The notes under the pieces were generated by a model. It did not search any database, was not told the origin of the DNA, and saw only the letters and a list, made by a program, of their open reading frames with translations. A stretch of DNA of 17,944 nt from UBA1081 sp964495345 (lineage in GTDB: Bacteria; Bacillota; Clostridia; Oscillospirales; Acutalibacteraceae): positions 1 to 17,944 of the forward strand of contig CAZBVV010000029.1 of NCBI GenBank assembly GCA_964495345.1. The letters are read 5' to 3'. Positions 1-6,746 of the stretch are shown here, one piece after another. How positions within the stretch are numbered: the stretch's first letter is position 1; each line of letters opens with the position of its first letter. Position numbers and translations under genes: made by a program.

Positions 1-715
1 CATATTTGTGTCCGCTGGCTTCTATTACATCTCTTTTCTCAATTGTACCGCAAACTGAACATTTATATTCTGTGTATCCATCGGAAATACATGTCCCTTT
101 TACATTTTTTACGAGTTTCATATCGTGTCCTTTAGCACCTATAACATCCTTTTCGGCAAATCCGCATACAGAGCATTCATGTTCTGTATAACCATTAAAT
201 AGACAAGACACTTCTTTTGTGCTTATAATTTGCATATCGTGCCCCGTAGCATCAATTATATTTGTCTTTTCATTAGTTTCATAATTGCATCTTGAACACT
301 TTTGTGCGGTGTATCCGGCTTCTGTACAGGTAGGAACCGCTGTGTATTCAGTAAGATTATGTCCGCGTAAAACACATTCTATGTCTTCAAGGTCTGCTGC
401 AACACGAAGTGCTGTTCTTGCATCCGAAGCCGTAATCTGACCATCTTTGTTGTAATCGCCATACATAAGAATATAGGACGAATTTTCTTCAAGATTAGCT
501 GCAACCCTGAGGATAAGCCTTGCATCTGATGCGGTAATCTTTCCGTCTTTGTTTATATCTCCGAATTTTGATTCGTCGAATTCGATTGCACCGTCAACAA
601 CTTCATCAGAAGCTGATTCGGGCTCGATAACCGCTACATTGTCTGCATATGCGACTGTAAAAACTGTGAATATTGCAATAATTGCGATGATAGTTGATAA
701 AATTTTTGTTTTCAT
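1..715 (-). CDS. Secreted protein with N-terminal type I dockerin and Cys/His repeats (3' end cut by window)
   Basis: Starts at an ATG (713-715) preceded by an AAAGGAG ribosome binding site and stays open to the window edge, so only the first 238 residues are visible. Residues 1-24 are a signal peptide (MKTK, hydrophobic stretch, cleavage probably after AYA). Residues about 52-111 form a type I dockerin: two calcium-loop/helix repeats, GDINKDGKITASDAR and GDYNKDGQITASDAR, each followed by a helix of the LILRVAA type. From about residue 120 there are at least three repeats of 38-41 residues, each with Cys-x9-Cys-x2-Cys and a later Gly-His (Cys 130/140/143 and His 159; Cys 171/181/184 and His 197; Cys 209/219/222 and His 236). 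The spacing suggests a small metal- or disulfide-stabilised module. Dockerins bind cohesins on cellulosomal scaffoldins or cell-surface anchors, so a cell-surface role is inferred. Any catalytic part would lie outside the window. Confidence 0.85.
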   Translation of the reverse strand, partial: MKTKILSTIIAIIAIFTVFTVAYADNVAVIEPESASDEVVDGAIEFDESKFGDINKDGKITASDARLILRVAANLEENSSYILMYGDYNKDGQITASDARTALRVAADLEDIECVLRGHNLTEYTAVPTCTEAGYTAQKCSRCNYETNEKTNIIDATGHDMQIISTKEVSCLFNGYTEHECSVCGFAEKDVIGAKGHDMKLVKNVKGTCISDGYTEYKCSVCGTIEKRDVIEASGHKY

Positions 716-887
716 AATAATTTACTCCTTTGTTTAAAAATTTTAATATAATGGTCCCATTGTTGCATCTTCTGGGTGAACGATTGAGCCTGATTTCAAT
801 GGTTCAAATGTAATTGTACATCTCCCATCACACATCCCACTTCCCACACCCTTCTGCTTATTGCGAATTTTGAAATAATTATATAGT

Positions 888-933
888 CTGAAAAAATGCA
901 ATCCTACAAAAAAAATGTAGCACATTTTTTCAG
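888..933 (-). other. Long imperfect hairpin in the leader of the dockerin gene
   Basis: An 11-bp perfect inverted repeat (CTGAAAAAATG at 888-898, its complement at 923-933) encloses a second 5-bp inverted repeat (CTACA 904-908, TGTAG 916-920) around a run of A/T. On the plus strand it is followed by nine T residues (934-942), so it has terminator shape in that direction, although no plus-strand gene leads into it. In the minus-strand transcript it would fold within the 5' leader of the dockerin gene. Its role is unknown. Confidence 0.45.
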
Positions 934-975
934 TTTTTTTTTGCCCCACAAAGATTGATATATATTCATAATATA

Positions 976-1004
976 ATATTATAGTATAAAACAAATATGT
1001 TCAA
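976..1004 (-). promoter_or_regulatory. Candidate housekeeping promoter for the dockerin gene
   Basis: Read on the minus strand, TTGAAC (999-1004) is followed after 17 bp by TAATAT (976-981); a TATAAT two bases earlier gives 15-bp spacing. The region is very AT-rich, so chance matches are likely. If used, it would give a leader of about 250 nt containing the hairpin at 888-933. Confidence 0.35.
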
Positions 1005-1068
1005 TGGTATATAATAAAATTAACAAACTTTTAATTTTTTATTCATAAGTATAAAATGATAAATATTT

Positions 1069-1191
1069 TTATGATTTATCACTCCCCTCGCCTCCAAATT
1101 TCAATGTCATCAGTTTAATGACATTGTTCTCAATCTTTGGAATAAGATGGTTTCTGATATATGCCGGATTACTTGTAATGTGAGTGACTTT
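1069..1191 (-). pseudogene. C-terminal remnant of a lost gene (40 codons)
   Basis: A minus-strand frame runs from just after an in-frame TAG (1192-1194) to TAA (1069-1071) and reads like real protein: it contains NPAYIRNHLIPKIENN followed by VIKLMTLKFGGEG. There is no usable start codon or ribosome binding site at its head; the only internal Met is 16 codons from the end. The pattern (Asn-Pro, Tyr, Arg, Leu-x-Pro, Ile-Glu) loosely resembles the C-terminal winged-helix end of ATP-binding AlbA_2/RecG-like proteins, but this is only a resemblance. I read it as the tail of a gene whose upstream part was deleted, with the ferredoxin terminator now abutting it. Confidence 0.4.
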
Positions 1192-1200
1192 CTATATATT

Positions 1201-1230
1201 AAAAAGGACCGCTTTTCAGCGGTCCTTTAA
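1201..1230 (-). terminator. Rho-independent terminator of the ferredoxin gene
   Basis: A perfect 11-bp stem (AAAGGACCGCT, 1203-1213, with its complement at 1218-1228) has a 4-nt loop. On the minus strand it is followed by a T run. It lies 13 bp beyond the ferredoxin stop codon. Confidence 0.9.
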
Positions 1231-1240
1231 TCAAGTTGAA

Positions 1241-1411
1241 TTATTCAGCAACAGGAGCTTCAACGGGGCAAGAAGCTGCACAAGCACCGCAATCAATACA
1301 AGTATCAGCATCAACTACGTAAATGCCGTCACCCTCAGAGATAGCCTCAACGGGGCAGTCTGCTGCACAAGCACCACATGAGATGCAAGCATCTGTGATT
1401 TTGTAAGCCAT
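1241..1411 (-). CDS. 2[4Fe-4S] ferredoxin, 56 residues
   Basis: This is a small soluble bacterial (clostridial-type) ferredoxin carrying low-potential electrons between oxidoreductases such as pyruvate:ferredoxin oxidoreductase and hydrogenases. Both cluster motifs are complete: Cys 9, 12, 15, 19 (CISCGACAADCP) and Cys 38, 41, 44, 48 (CIDCGACAASCP). These are two near-identical halves, as usual in the family, and 55-56 residues is the usual length. The start is the ATG at 1409-1411, reading MAYKITD, because AAAGGAGG lies 8 bases upstream. A longer frame beginning 24 codons earlier would run through the promoter and is rejected. It has its own promoter and terminator, so it is monocistronic. 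Which redox partner it serves cannot be told from here. Confidence 0.95.
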   Translation of the reverse strand: MAYKITDACISCGACAADCPVEAISEGDGIYVVDADTCIDCGACAASCPVEAPVAE

Positions 1412-1443
1412 GATTAAACCTCCTTTTGATTCGTTGTGGCTAT

Positions 1444-1471
1444 ATTGTAGCATACTTTTTGAAAAATGCAA
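1444..1471 (-). promoter_or_regulatory. Promoter of the ferredoxin gene
   Basis: On the minus strand TTGCAT (1466-1471) and TACAAT (1444-1449) are 16 bp apart, with a TG one base before the -10 box (extended -10). The -10 lies about 33 bp before the start codon. A 14-bp palindrome sits 25 bp upstream of the -35. Confidence 0.7.
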
Positions 1472-1495
1472 TAGCAAAATCAATATTTTTAACGG

Positions 1496-1509
1496 TTAGC
1501 CATGGCTAA
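1496..1509. promoter_or_regulatory. 14-bp perfect palindrome between ricT and ferredoxin
   Basis: TTAGCCATGGCTAA is perfectly self-complementary. It lies downstream of the ricT stop codon and upstream of the ferredoxin promoter. It could be a repressor or activator site for ferredoxin. As a terminator for the ricT operon it would be weak: at most 5 bp of stem with a 4-nt loop, and no clean T run directly after it. Confidence 0.35.
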
Positions 1510-1536
1510 TATTTTGAATTTGGGTAAAATGTTGTG

Positions 1537-2406
1537 TTAATTACCTTCCATTTCTTTAAGTGCATCAAGTTCAGACTTGTCTATGGTGATTTTTGCATCT
1601 TTAATAAGCTTTACATCGTCTCTTTTGTATGACTGAGGTACAGCCTGCGGATTACGGTCAAGCTTTACCGTGAGCTTACCTGTAAGTAGGTTTGTATCCG
1701 TAACAACACCTTTTCCGTCGGGAGTTTCCACTATTGCACCGATTTTTGGTGTGATTTTGAGAAAATACTCATATGAGTCCTGTTCATATTTAAGACAGCA
1801 CATCAGTCTGCCGCATGAACCGCTGATTTTTGATGTGTTAAGCTGTAATCCCTGCTCTTTTGCCATTTTGATTGATACAGGCACAAAGTCGCTTAAAAAT
1901 TCCTTACAGCAGAAAGGTCTGCCGCATATTCCCAAGCCACCCAGAAGCTTTGATTCATCCCTTACTCCTATCTGTCGCAATTCAACACGGGCTCTGAATA
2001 TGTTTGCAAGGTCTTTTACCAATTCACGGAAATCCACACGTGTAGGGGCAGTATAATAGAAAATAATTTTTCCTCGGTCGAATGTGTACTCAACGCCAAC
2101 CAGCTTCATATTCAGTTTGCGAAATGCAACTTTTTCTTCGAAAACCGATGCGGCATATATCTCTTTTTGCTTGTTCTCTTTAAGGATTTCAAGGTCATTC
2201 TGTGTTGCTGTTCTTATGAGTTTTTTAAGGGGCGGAACTATTGACGATTCCTCCACAAACTTGTTTGCAAGTGCAATTTCACCGCATTCAATTCCTCTTG
2301 CGGTTTCAACGATTACGCTGTCTCCTCTTTTGAGGGCGTATCCGTTTGGGTCAAAATAATATATTTTTCCGGTTTCTTTGAATCTTACTCCGATAACTTC
2401 AACCAT
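1537..2406 (-). CDS. ricT: RicT/YaaT, PSP1-domain regulatory iron-sulfur protein
   Basis: A 289-residue protein of the PSP1 family. In Bacillus subtilis RicT (YaaT) works with RicA and RicF in a complex carrying [4Fe-4S] clusters. That complex supports RNase Y-dependent mRNA maturation and affects sporulation and competence. The family's cysteine pattern is intact: Cys 161 and 166/167 in CGRPFCC, Cys 198 and 203/204 in CGRLMCC, flanked by GGLGI and LKYEQ. The N-terminal part (about 1-120) is the beta-rich PSP1 portion and the C-terminal tail is variable. The start is supported by AGGAGG lying inside the last codons of holB, 5 nt separating stop and start, so the two genes are translationally linked. 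The holB-ricT order is the same as in B. subtilis holB-yaaT. RicA and RicF are not in this window. Confidence 0.93.
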   Translation of the reverse strand: MVEVIGVRFKETGKIYYFDPNGYALKRGDSVIVETARGIECGEIALANKFVEESSIVPPLKKLIRTATQNDLEILKENKQKEIYAASVFEEKVAFRKLNMKLVGVEYTFDRGKIIFYYTAPTRVDFRELVKDLANIFRARVELRQIGVRDESKLLGGLGICGRPFCCKEFLSDFVPVSIKMAKEQGLQLNTSKISGSCGRLMCCLKYEQDSYEYFLKITPKIGAIVETPDGKGVVTDTNLLTGKLTVKLDRNPQAVPQSYKRDDVKLIKDAKITIDKSELDALKEMEGN

Positions 2407-2411
2407 AGCAG

Positions 2412-3302
2412 TTAAGCCTCCTGTTTTTCAATGCATGACACAAGCTTTAAGGATAGTCCCGTAAGCAAAAGATTGTCATTTGCGTTTTTATCTGCATCCG
2501 CCGAAAGTTCTTTGATTTTTGCTTGCATTTCAAGCAATTCCTTAGGAGAAAACACGGCGGATAATTTTTTTGCAGTTTCGTCGTCATCTGTTTGTGATTG
2601 TGAAAAGTGCAATATTGTTGCATTACGCAGTATAATCAGCATTTTTTCAAGTGCCGCTTTAAAAGTTTTTTTGTCTTTTTCCAATGCTCCGGTGCTGACT
2701 ATTACCTTATATTCATTCTTTGTTGCAAGAGCTGACAGTATATCCTTTGCGGCTGTTACGGCTTTGGGATTTTCTTTTTCGCCTGCCGCCTGACCGCTGT
2801 CTTCACTTATGGCGAAAGGCGTAACTCTTGACAGAATTGTTTGTCTGAAATCGTCTCTTGAACGGGAAGCAAGAATAAATCTTGCTGTTGCAGGCGGTTC
2901 TTCAAGAATTTTTAAAAGTGCGTTCTGTGCTTCTTCTCCCATTCCCGATGCTTCAAGAATTATAAAAATCTGAAAGGGAGCTTCATTGGGAACGATATAA
3001 GCTTTACTTCTGATGCTTCTTATCGTATCAATTTTAATGCTTTTGAGTTTGCCTGCTTCTCCCGAAACAACGGTTATATCCGGATGTATTCCCGACTTTA
3101 TTTTTTTGCAGCTTGTGCATTTAAGGCAAGGTTTTTCGCTGTTTTCGCACAGCAAAGCCTGTGCCAGCAAAAGACTTAACTCCTTGCGTTCTTTTTCTGT
3201 TCCTCCCGTCAAAAGAACTGCGTGGGAAAGTGTTCCCGAATCTATTGCAGAGGATAATTTTATTTTTATTTCATCGTTAAGCTGTAATTTTGCGAAATTC
3301 AT
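2412..3302 (-). CDS. holB: DNA polymerase III subunit delta' (clamp loader)
   Basis: A 296-residue delta' subunit of the clamp-loader complex that places the beta clamp on primed DNA. Seen: N-terminal fold with a degenerate Walker A (TGGTEKERKE near residue 32 lacks GKT, consistent with delta' not hydrolysing ATP), a four-cysteine zinc module (Cys 52, 59, 62, 65), and the conserved ALLKILEEPP (128-137) followed by a sensor/SRC region reading ILSRV (157-160), where the usual Cys of SRC is Val. The C-terminal collar domain is divergent, as is common. There is no ribosome binding site in the few bases before the ATG, only 3 nt after the upstream carrier gene's stop. Translation is therefore probably coupled to that gene. 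The neighbours tmk, yaaQ and yaaR found upstream of holB in Bacillus are absent. Confidence 0.92.
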   Translation of the reverse strand: MNFAKLQLNDEIKIKLSSAIDSGTLSHAVLLTGGTEKERKELSLLLAQALLCENSEKPCLKCTSCKKIKSGIHPDITVVSGEAGKLKSIKIDTIRSIRSKAYIVPNEAPFQIFIILEASGMGEEAQNALLKILEEPPATARFILASRSRDDFRQTILSRVTPFAISEDSGQAAGEKENPKAVTAAKDILSALATKNEYKVIVSTGALEKDKKTFKAALEKMLIILRNATILHFSQSQTDDDETAKKLSAVFSPKELLEMQAKIKELSADADKNANDNLLLTGLSLKLVSCIEKQEA

Positions 3303-3305
3303 GTT

Positions 3306-4241
3306 TTATAATTGGGATATTGCAATCATTATTGGCAGAGTTATTATTGAAACAAAGCTGGTGAATGCTACCACTTTTGATGCTGTTCCCGTATCCTTGT
3401 TATATTTTGCTGCGAACATAACAGTATTGTTTGCACTCGGAGCCGCCGATGAAATCATGCAGGCGGTGGTTAATACCGTATCCAAAGATAAAATTTTGCA
3501 TATGCCCAGCATAATAAGGGGCACAGCAAAAAGTCTTATTGCAAGAACAATATACTGTTGAGGTATTTTAAGAATTGTTTTAAGCTCTGTTTTGGATATA
3601 TACGTGCCGAAAATCAGCATGGCAAGGGGCGTATTAAGGTTTGAAATATAGCTTATGGGCGTGTTGATGAGTGTGGGAAGTTCAACCGAAAACAGAAAAA
3701 GCGGCAAACCTATCAGTACCGATATAACGCCCGGATTAAGTATCAGCTTTTTAAGGTCAAATTTTACATCTTTGCCCTTGTTCATAAGCCATATACCGTG
3801 GGTAAAGGCTATTGTGTTAAGTGCGATAACGCCGCCGGAGCAATAAAACACACCTTTTGCGCCGAGAACCGCATTTGCAAGCGGTAACGCCATGTATCCT
3901 ACATTTCCGTAAATTGCCGCAAATTTATAAACAGGGTTATTTTCGTCTCCTTTTTTGTTGAAAAAGGGTGTTGCAAGAATAATACCTACAAAATGGGCAA
4001 GGAACGAACAAGCAAGTGCTACTGCAAAACTTTTTCCTGTTTCGGGAGTGAACTCGGTATTCAGAAAAGAGCCTACTATAACGCAAGGAGTAACGATGTA
4101 AAACATCAAATCGTTACAGGCTCTTGCAGTTTTTTCGGTAAATAAATTCAACCTGTCGCAAATGAAGCCTACCGCAACGATTATATAAAGTATAAATACC
4201 TGCTGTGCGGCAGTTTGCATATTCTGCAAAAACAGCTCCAT
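3306..4241 (-). CDS. AEC-family (auxin efflux carrier/malate permease-like) transporter
   Basis: A 311-residue polytopic membrane protein with about ten predicted membrane segments in two five-helix halves. The N-terminal half has FILYIIVAVGFICDRLN and a conserved Asn/Pro-containing second helix (NDLMFYIVTPCVI). The second half has RLFAVPLIMLGI and the typical SSAAPSANNTVMFAAKY signature near residues 266-282. AEC members in bacteria are associated with malate, malonate or other organic-acid transport. The sequence alone does not fix substrate or direction. The gene lies 15 nt after an unknown membrane protein and two genes after citrate synthase, so a carboxylate substrate is an attractive inference. 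GGGGAG precedes the ATG by 8 nt. Confidence 0.88.
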   Translation of the reverse strand: MELFLQNMQTAAQQVFILYIIVAVGFICDRLNLFTEKTARACNDLMFYIVTPCVIVGSFLNTEFTPETGKSFAVALACSFLAHFVGIILATPFFNKKGDENNPVYKFAAIYGNVGYMALPLANAVLGAKGVFYCSGGVIALNTIAFTHGIWLMNKGKDVKFDLKKLILNPGVISVLIGLPLFLFSVELPTLINTPISYISNLNTPLAMLIFGTYISKTELKTILKIPQQYIVLAIRLFAVPLIMLGICKILSLDTVLTTACMISSAAPSANNTVMFAAKYNKDTGTASKVVAFTSFVSIITLPIMIAISQL

Positions 4242-4256
4242 ATAAAACGCTCCCCG

Positions 4257-5258
4257 TTATTCTTCGTTTTCAGTAGTATTTGCTTCGGGTGTGTAAATTA
4301 TAACATTTCCGTCAGCATCTCTCATAGGTTCAATAACGGGAGTATCCTCAGCATTTTCCTGTGCTTGCTGAATTTCGGCATACATTTCTTTTACATCCTC
4401 AACGGCATAGCCTTTGCGTAAAACGGTAACGATGAAAAAGAGAATGAATACAGCACAACCGATATGTGCGAGGTTAATGGGGTATCCCATTACAAGAGAA
4501 TCTGCATTTCCCGTAAGCATCAGCATGATTCTCGGAATAGAATACGATAAAATGAACATCGCCGCAATACTTCCGCAGGCAAGAACACTCCACATTGAGT
4601 TCTGAGCGTTGATATCGGATGCAACACGTGCAAAACTCATAAAGAAAATCATAAGGAACACAAGTGCACAGATTTCAAGGAACAGCTCCGAAACACGCAT
4701 AATGCTGATGATAACTGTAATTCTTTCAAAAATACACACAATAGACCATGCCAGAGGTGCAAGAGAAAGAATTTTGAGTTTTTTATGGAAAGAGCGACCG
4801 GAAAAGTATGATATTGCAAAAACTATAAGGTAACAGCTTGCAAGGAATGCAAATATTGCATGAAGATGCCCGAAAACGGATACGGACTGTGCGTTCTGTA
4901 TTAATGTTGCACTTGATTCGCCGTTCGGAAGATATGAATTGATTGCATCATAGAAAAATCCTGCGGCGGCAAGTGCAGATGCAACTGCAAGAGGAATTCT
5001 TTTACCCTTTGGTGTGATTGATGCCGGGATTTTTTCACTCAGAAAAGTTAAAATGAGTATCAATATTGCCGCAACTGCCAATACGCCGTAAAGAATCATA
5101 ATTGTGACGTTTGAATAATTATCAAAAAAGCCTGTTACGGAATCAATTTTTTTTAGCATTTGGAATATTCTTACAGGGCAAACCACAAGCAAAGCAATAC
5201 ATATTAAAATTATTGATGCGTCGGGTCTGATTCCCTTTACGGAATTTTTTATTTTCAT
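4257..5258 (-). CDS. Membrane protein of unknown function, about 8 TM segments
   Basis: I do not recognise this 333-residue protein. About eight hydrophobic segments are visible, roughly at residues 14-34, 50-70, 88-110, 128-152, 165-190, 200-225, 230-255 and 265-290. They include stretches such as ASIILICIALLVV and LYGVLAVAAILILIL. Scattered Arg and Glu residues inside or next to helices (CIFERITVI, SFARVASD) may matter for function. A soluble acidic tail of about 45 residues rich in Glu, Gln, Asn and Thr ends the protein. GGGGAGAT lies 5 nt before the ATG. The gene is 31 nt after citrate synthase and 15 nt before the AEC carrier, so co-transcription is very likely. A role in transport or sensing of a carboxylate is only guesswork. 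Confidence 0.85.
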   Translation of the reverse strand: MKIKNSVKGIRPDASIILICIALLVVCPVRIFQMLKKIDSVTGFFDNYSNVTIMILYGVLAVAAILILILTFLSEKIPASITPKGKRIPLAVASALAAAGFFYDAINSYLPNGESSATLIQNAQSVSVFGHLHAIFAFLASCYLIVFAISYFSGRSFHKKLKILSLAPLAWSIVCIFERITVIISIMRVSELFLEICALVFLMIFFMSFARVASDINAQNSMWSVLACGSIAAMFILSYSIPRIMLMLTGNADSLVMGYPINLAHIGCAVFILFFIVTVLRKGYAVEDVKEMYAEIQQAQENAEDTPVIEPMRDADGNVIIYTPEANTTENEE

Positions 5259-5289
5259 ATTATCTCCCCATTTTTAATTAAATTTTTTA

Positions 5290-6648
5290 TTATCTGTCTT
5301 TAATCGGCACATATGCTGTGTGGGCAGAAATGCTCTTATATGCAGGACGGATAATTCTGTTGCCTGTATAAAGTTCTTCGATTCTGTGGGCACACCAGCC
5401 TGCAAGTCTTGCTGTTGCAAAGAGAGGAGTGAACAGGTCATCGGGAATACCAAGCATTTTGTAAATAAAGCCGGAATAAAGGTCAATATTTGTGCACATA
5501 GGCTTGTCTTTGCCCGTTACCTGTGCAAAAAGGTCGGGTGTAAGGTCGGCAATATTGTTAAGCAGCATAAGTTCAGGCTCAAATTCTGTTCCCTGTGCAA
5601 AAGCTGTTGCTTTTTCTCTGAGGATAACTGCTCTCGGGTCGGATAATGTGTAAACGGCATGACCTACACCGTAAACAAGACCTGAACCGTCACCGCCCTC
5701 TTTTCTGAGAATTTTTACAATGCTGTCAGCAACTTGATTTTTGTCTGTAATGTCGGAACAGCTTGATTTAAAATAGTCAACCATTTCGGCAACTTTACTG
5801 TTTGCACCGCCATGTTTAGGACCTTTTAATGAGCCTACACCTGCCGCAATAGCCGCATATGTGTCTGTTCCCGAGGAAGAAAGAACTCTTGTTGCGAATG
5901 TAGAGTTGTTACCGCCGCCGTGTTCGGCATGAAGAATAAGGCAGATATCAAGCAGTTTTGCCTCTTCATCGGTGAATTTTTTGTTGGAACGGATAGAGTT
6001 GAGAATAACCTCTGCCGTGTGATGTTCGGGTTTTGGCGGATGAAGATACAAACTCTTATGATAATAATGTCTTCTTTTAACCTGGTATGCATATGCAATA
6101 ATTGAAGGCATCTGTGCGATAAGATGCAACGATTGATTGAGCACGTTTTCTATAGATGTATCGTCGGGATTGTCATCGTAAGAATAAAGAGCAAGCACAG
6201 CTCTTGAAATTTTGTTCATGATGTTGGGCGAGGGTGCTTTCATAATCATGTCTTCCGTGAAATTTTCGGGAAGCTCACGCATTTGTGCAAGGGCATCATT
6301 AAATCTTTCAAGCTGGTCAGTTGTGGGCAGAGAGCCGAAAAGCAACAGCCATATAACCTCTTCAAAACCGAAGCGGTTTTCACTGATACAGGCATTTACG
6401 ATATCATTAACGTCTATACCTCTGTAATAAAGATGACCTTCTTTAGGTTTTTTTTCGCCGTCATCAACATAGTAGCCTTCAACGCTGCATATCTTTGTAA
6501 GACCTGCCATTACTCCTGTGCCGTCGGCATTTCTTAAACCTCTTTTTACGCCGTATTTTACATAGTCACCGGCATTTATATAGTCATTATCACGAAGCTC
6601 AGAGCATAATAATGAAATAGCTTCGTTTTGTATAATTGTTTTACTCAA
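5290..6648 (-). CDS. gltA: Citrate synthase (citrate/2-methylcitrate synthase family)
   Basis: Condenses acetyl-CoA with oxaloacetate to citrate, the entry to the oxidative branch of the TCA cycle, which anaerobes use for 2-oxoglutarate and glutamate synthesis. The catalytic trio is present: His 243 in LHAEHGGGNNST, His 279 in GPKHGGAN and Asp 389 in NIDLYSG, together with GVGHAVYTLSDPRA near 328-341. The length of about 452 residues suits the type found in Clostridia. The start is best placed at the TTG at 6646-6648 (protein begins MSKTIIQNE), because GGAGG lies 8 nt upstream. The GTG at 6655-6657, which would add three residues, overlaps that ribosome binding site. A 2-methylcitrate synthase activity cannot be excluded. 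First gene of the five-gene unit. Confidence 0.93.
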   Translation of the reverse strand: MSKTIIQNEAISLLCSELRDNDYINAGDYVKYGVKRGLRNADGTGVMAGLTKICSVEGYYVDDGEKKPKEGHLYYRGIDVNDIVNACISENRFGFEEVIWLLLFGSLPTTDQLERFNDALAQMRELPENFTEDMIMKAPSPNIMNKISRAVLALYSYDDNPDDTSIENVLNQSLHLIAQMPSIIAYAYQVKRRHYYHKSLYLHPPKPEHHTAEVILNSIRSNKKFTDEEAKLLDICLILHAEHGGGNNSTFATRVLSSSGTDTYAAIAAGVGSLKGPKHGGANSKVAEMVDYFKSSCSDITDKNQVADSIVKILRKEGGDGSGLVYGVGHAVYTLSDPRAVILREKATAFAQGTEFEPELMLLNNIADLTPDLFAQVTGKDKPMCTNIDLYSGFIYKMLGIPDDLFTPLFATARLAGWCAHRIEELYTGNRIIRPAYKSISAHTAYVPIKDR

Positions 6649-6661
6649 AGTGTACACCTCC

Positions 6662-6673
6662 GTAAAGCTTTAC
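6662..6673. promoter_or_regulatory. 12-bp palindrome at the citrate synthase transcription start
   Basis: GTAAAGCTTTAC is perfectly self-complementary. It lies directly downstream of the -10 box, over the predicted start of transcription and before the ribosome binding site. That is a classic place for a repressor operator. Its protein partner is not identifiable here. Confidence 0.4.
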
Positions 6674-6678
6674 ATATT

Positions 6679-6707
6679 ATTGTATAATTTTTTGGCTGTA
6701 AAGTCAA
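6679..6707 (-). promoter_or_regulatory. Housekeeping promoter of the citrate synthase operon
   Basis: On the minus strand TTGACT (6702-6707) and TACAAT (6679-6684) are separated by 17 bp, one mismatch each from the sigma-A consensus. It would drive citrate synthase and, judging by gaps of 3-31 nt, the whole unit down to ricT. Confidence 0.8.
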
Positions 6708-6746
6708 TAACATAGCGTGCAAATTTTAAGTAAAGGACGGTCAATA

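Larger units (their letters stand above)
716..1240. other. AT-rich intergenic region without an intact gene
   Basis: This stretch of about 525 bp separates the ferredoxin gene from the dockerin gene. It holds the ferredoxin terminator, a probable gene remnant (1069-1191), a candidate promoter for the dockerin gene (976-1004), a long imperfect hairpin (888-933), and a short open reading frame on the minus strand ending at 743 whose last 30 codons look less AT-biased than the surroundings. That frame has no convincing ribosome binding site and I do not call it as a gene. The rest is A/T runs with no recognisable content. Confidence 0.6.

Noticed and set aside
1412..1483. Longer ferredoxin reading frame starting 24 codons earlier
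   Set aside because: The extension covers the promoter and ribosome binding site, and the internal ATG has the ideal AAAGGAGG spacing.
1670..2359. Plus-strand open frames opposite ricT
   Set aside because: Shadow frames on the non-coding strand of a clearly recognised gene; no ribosome binding sites and no family resemblance.
3013..3561. 182-codon plus-strand frame across holB and the AEC gene
   Set aside because: It runs antisense to two conserved genes and has no ribosome binding site; its Cys/Ser-rich content comes from the reverse complement.
5274..5486. 70-codon minus-strand frame overlapping the end of citrate synthase
   Set aside because: It lies out of frame inside a well-supported gene.
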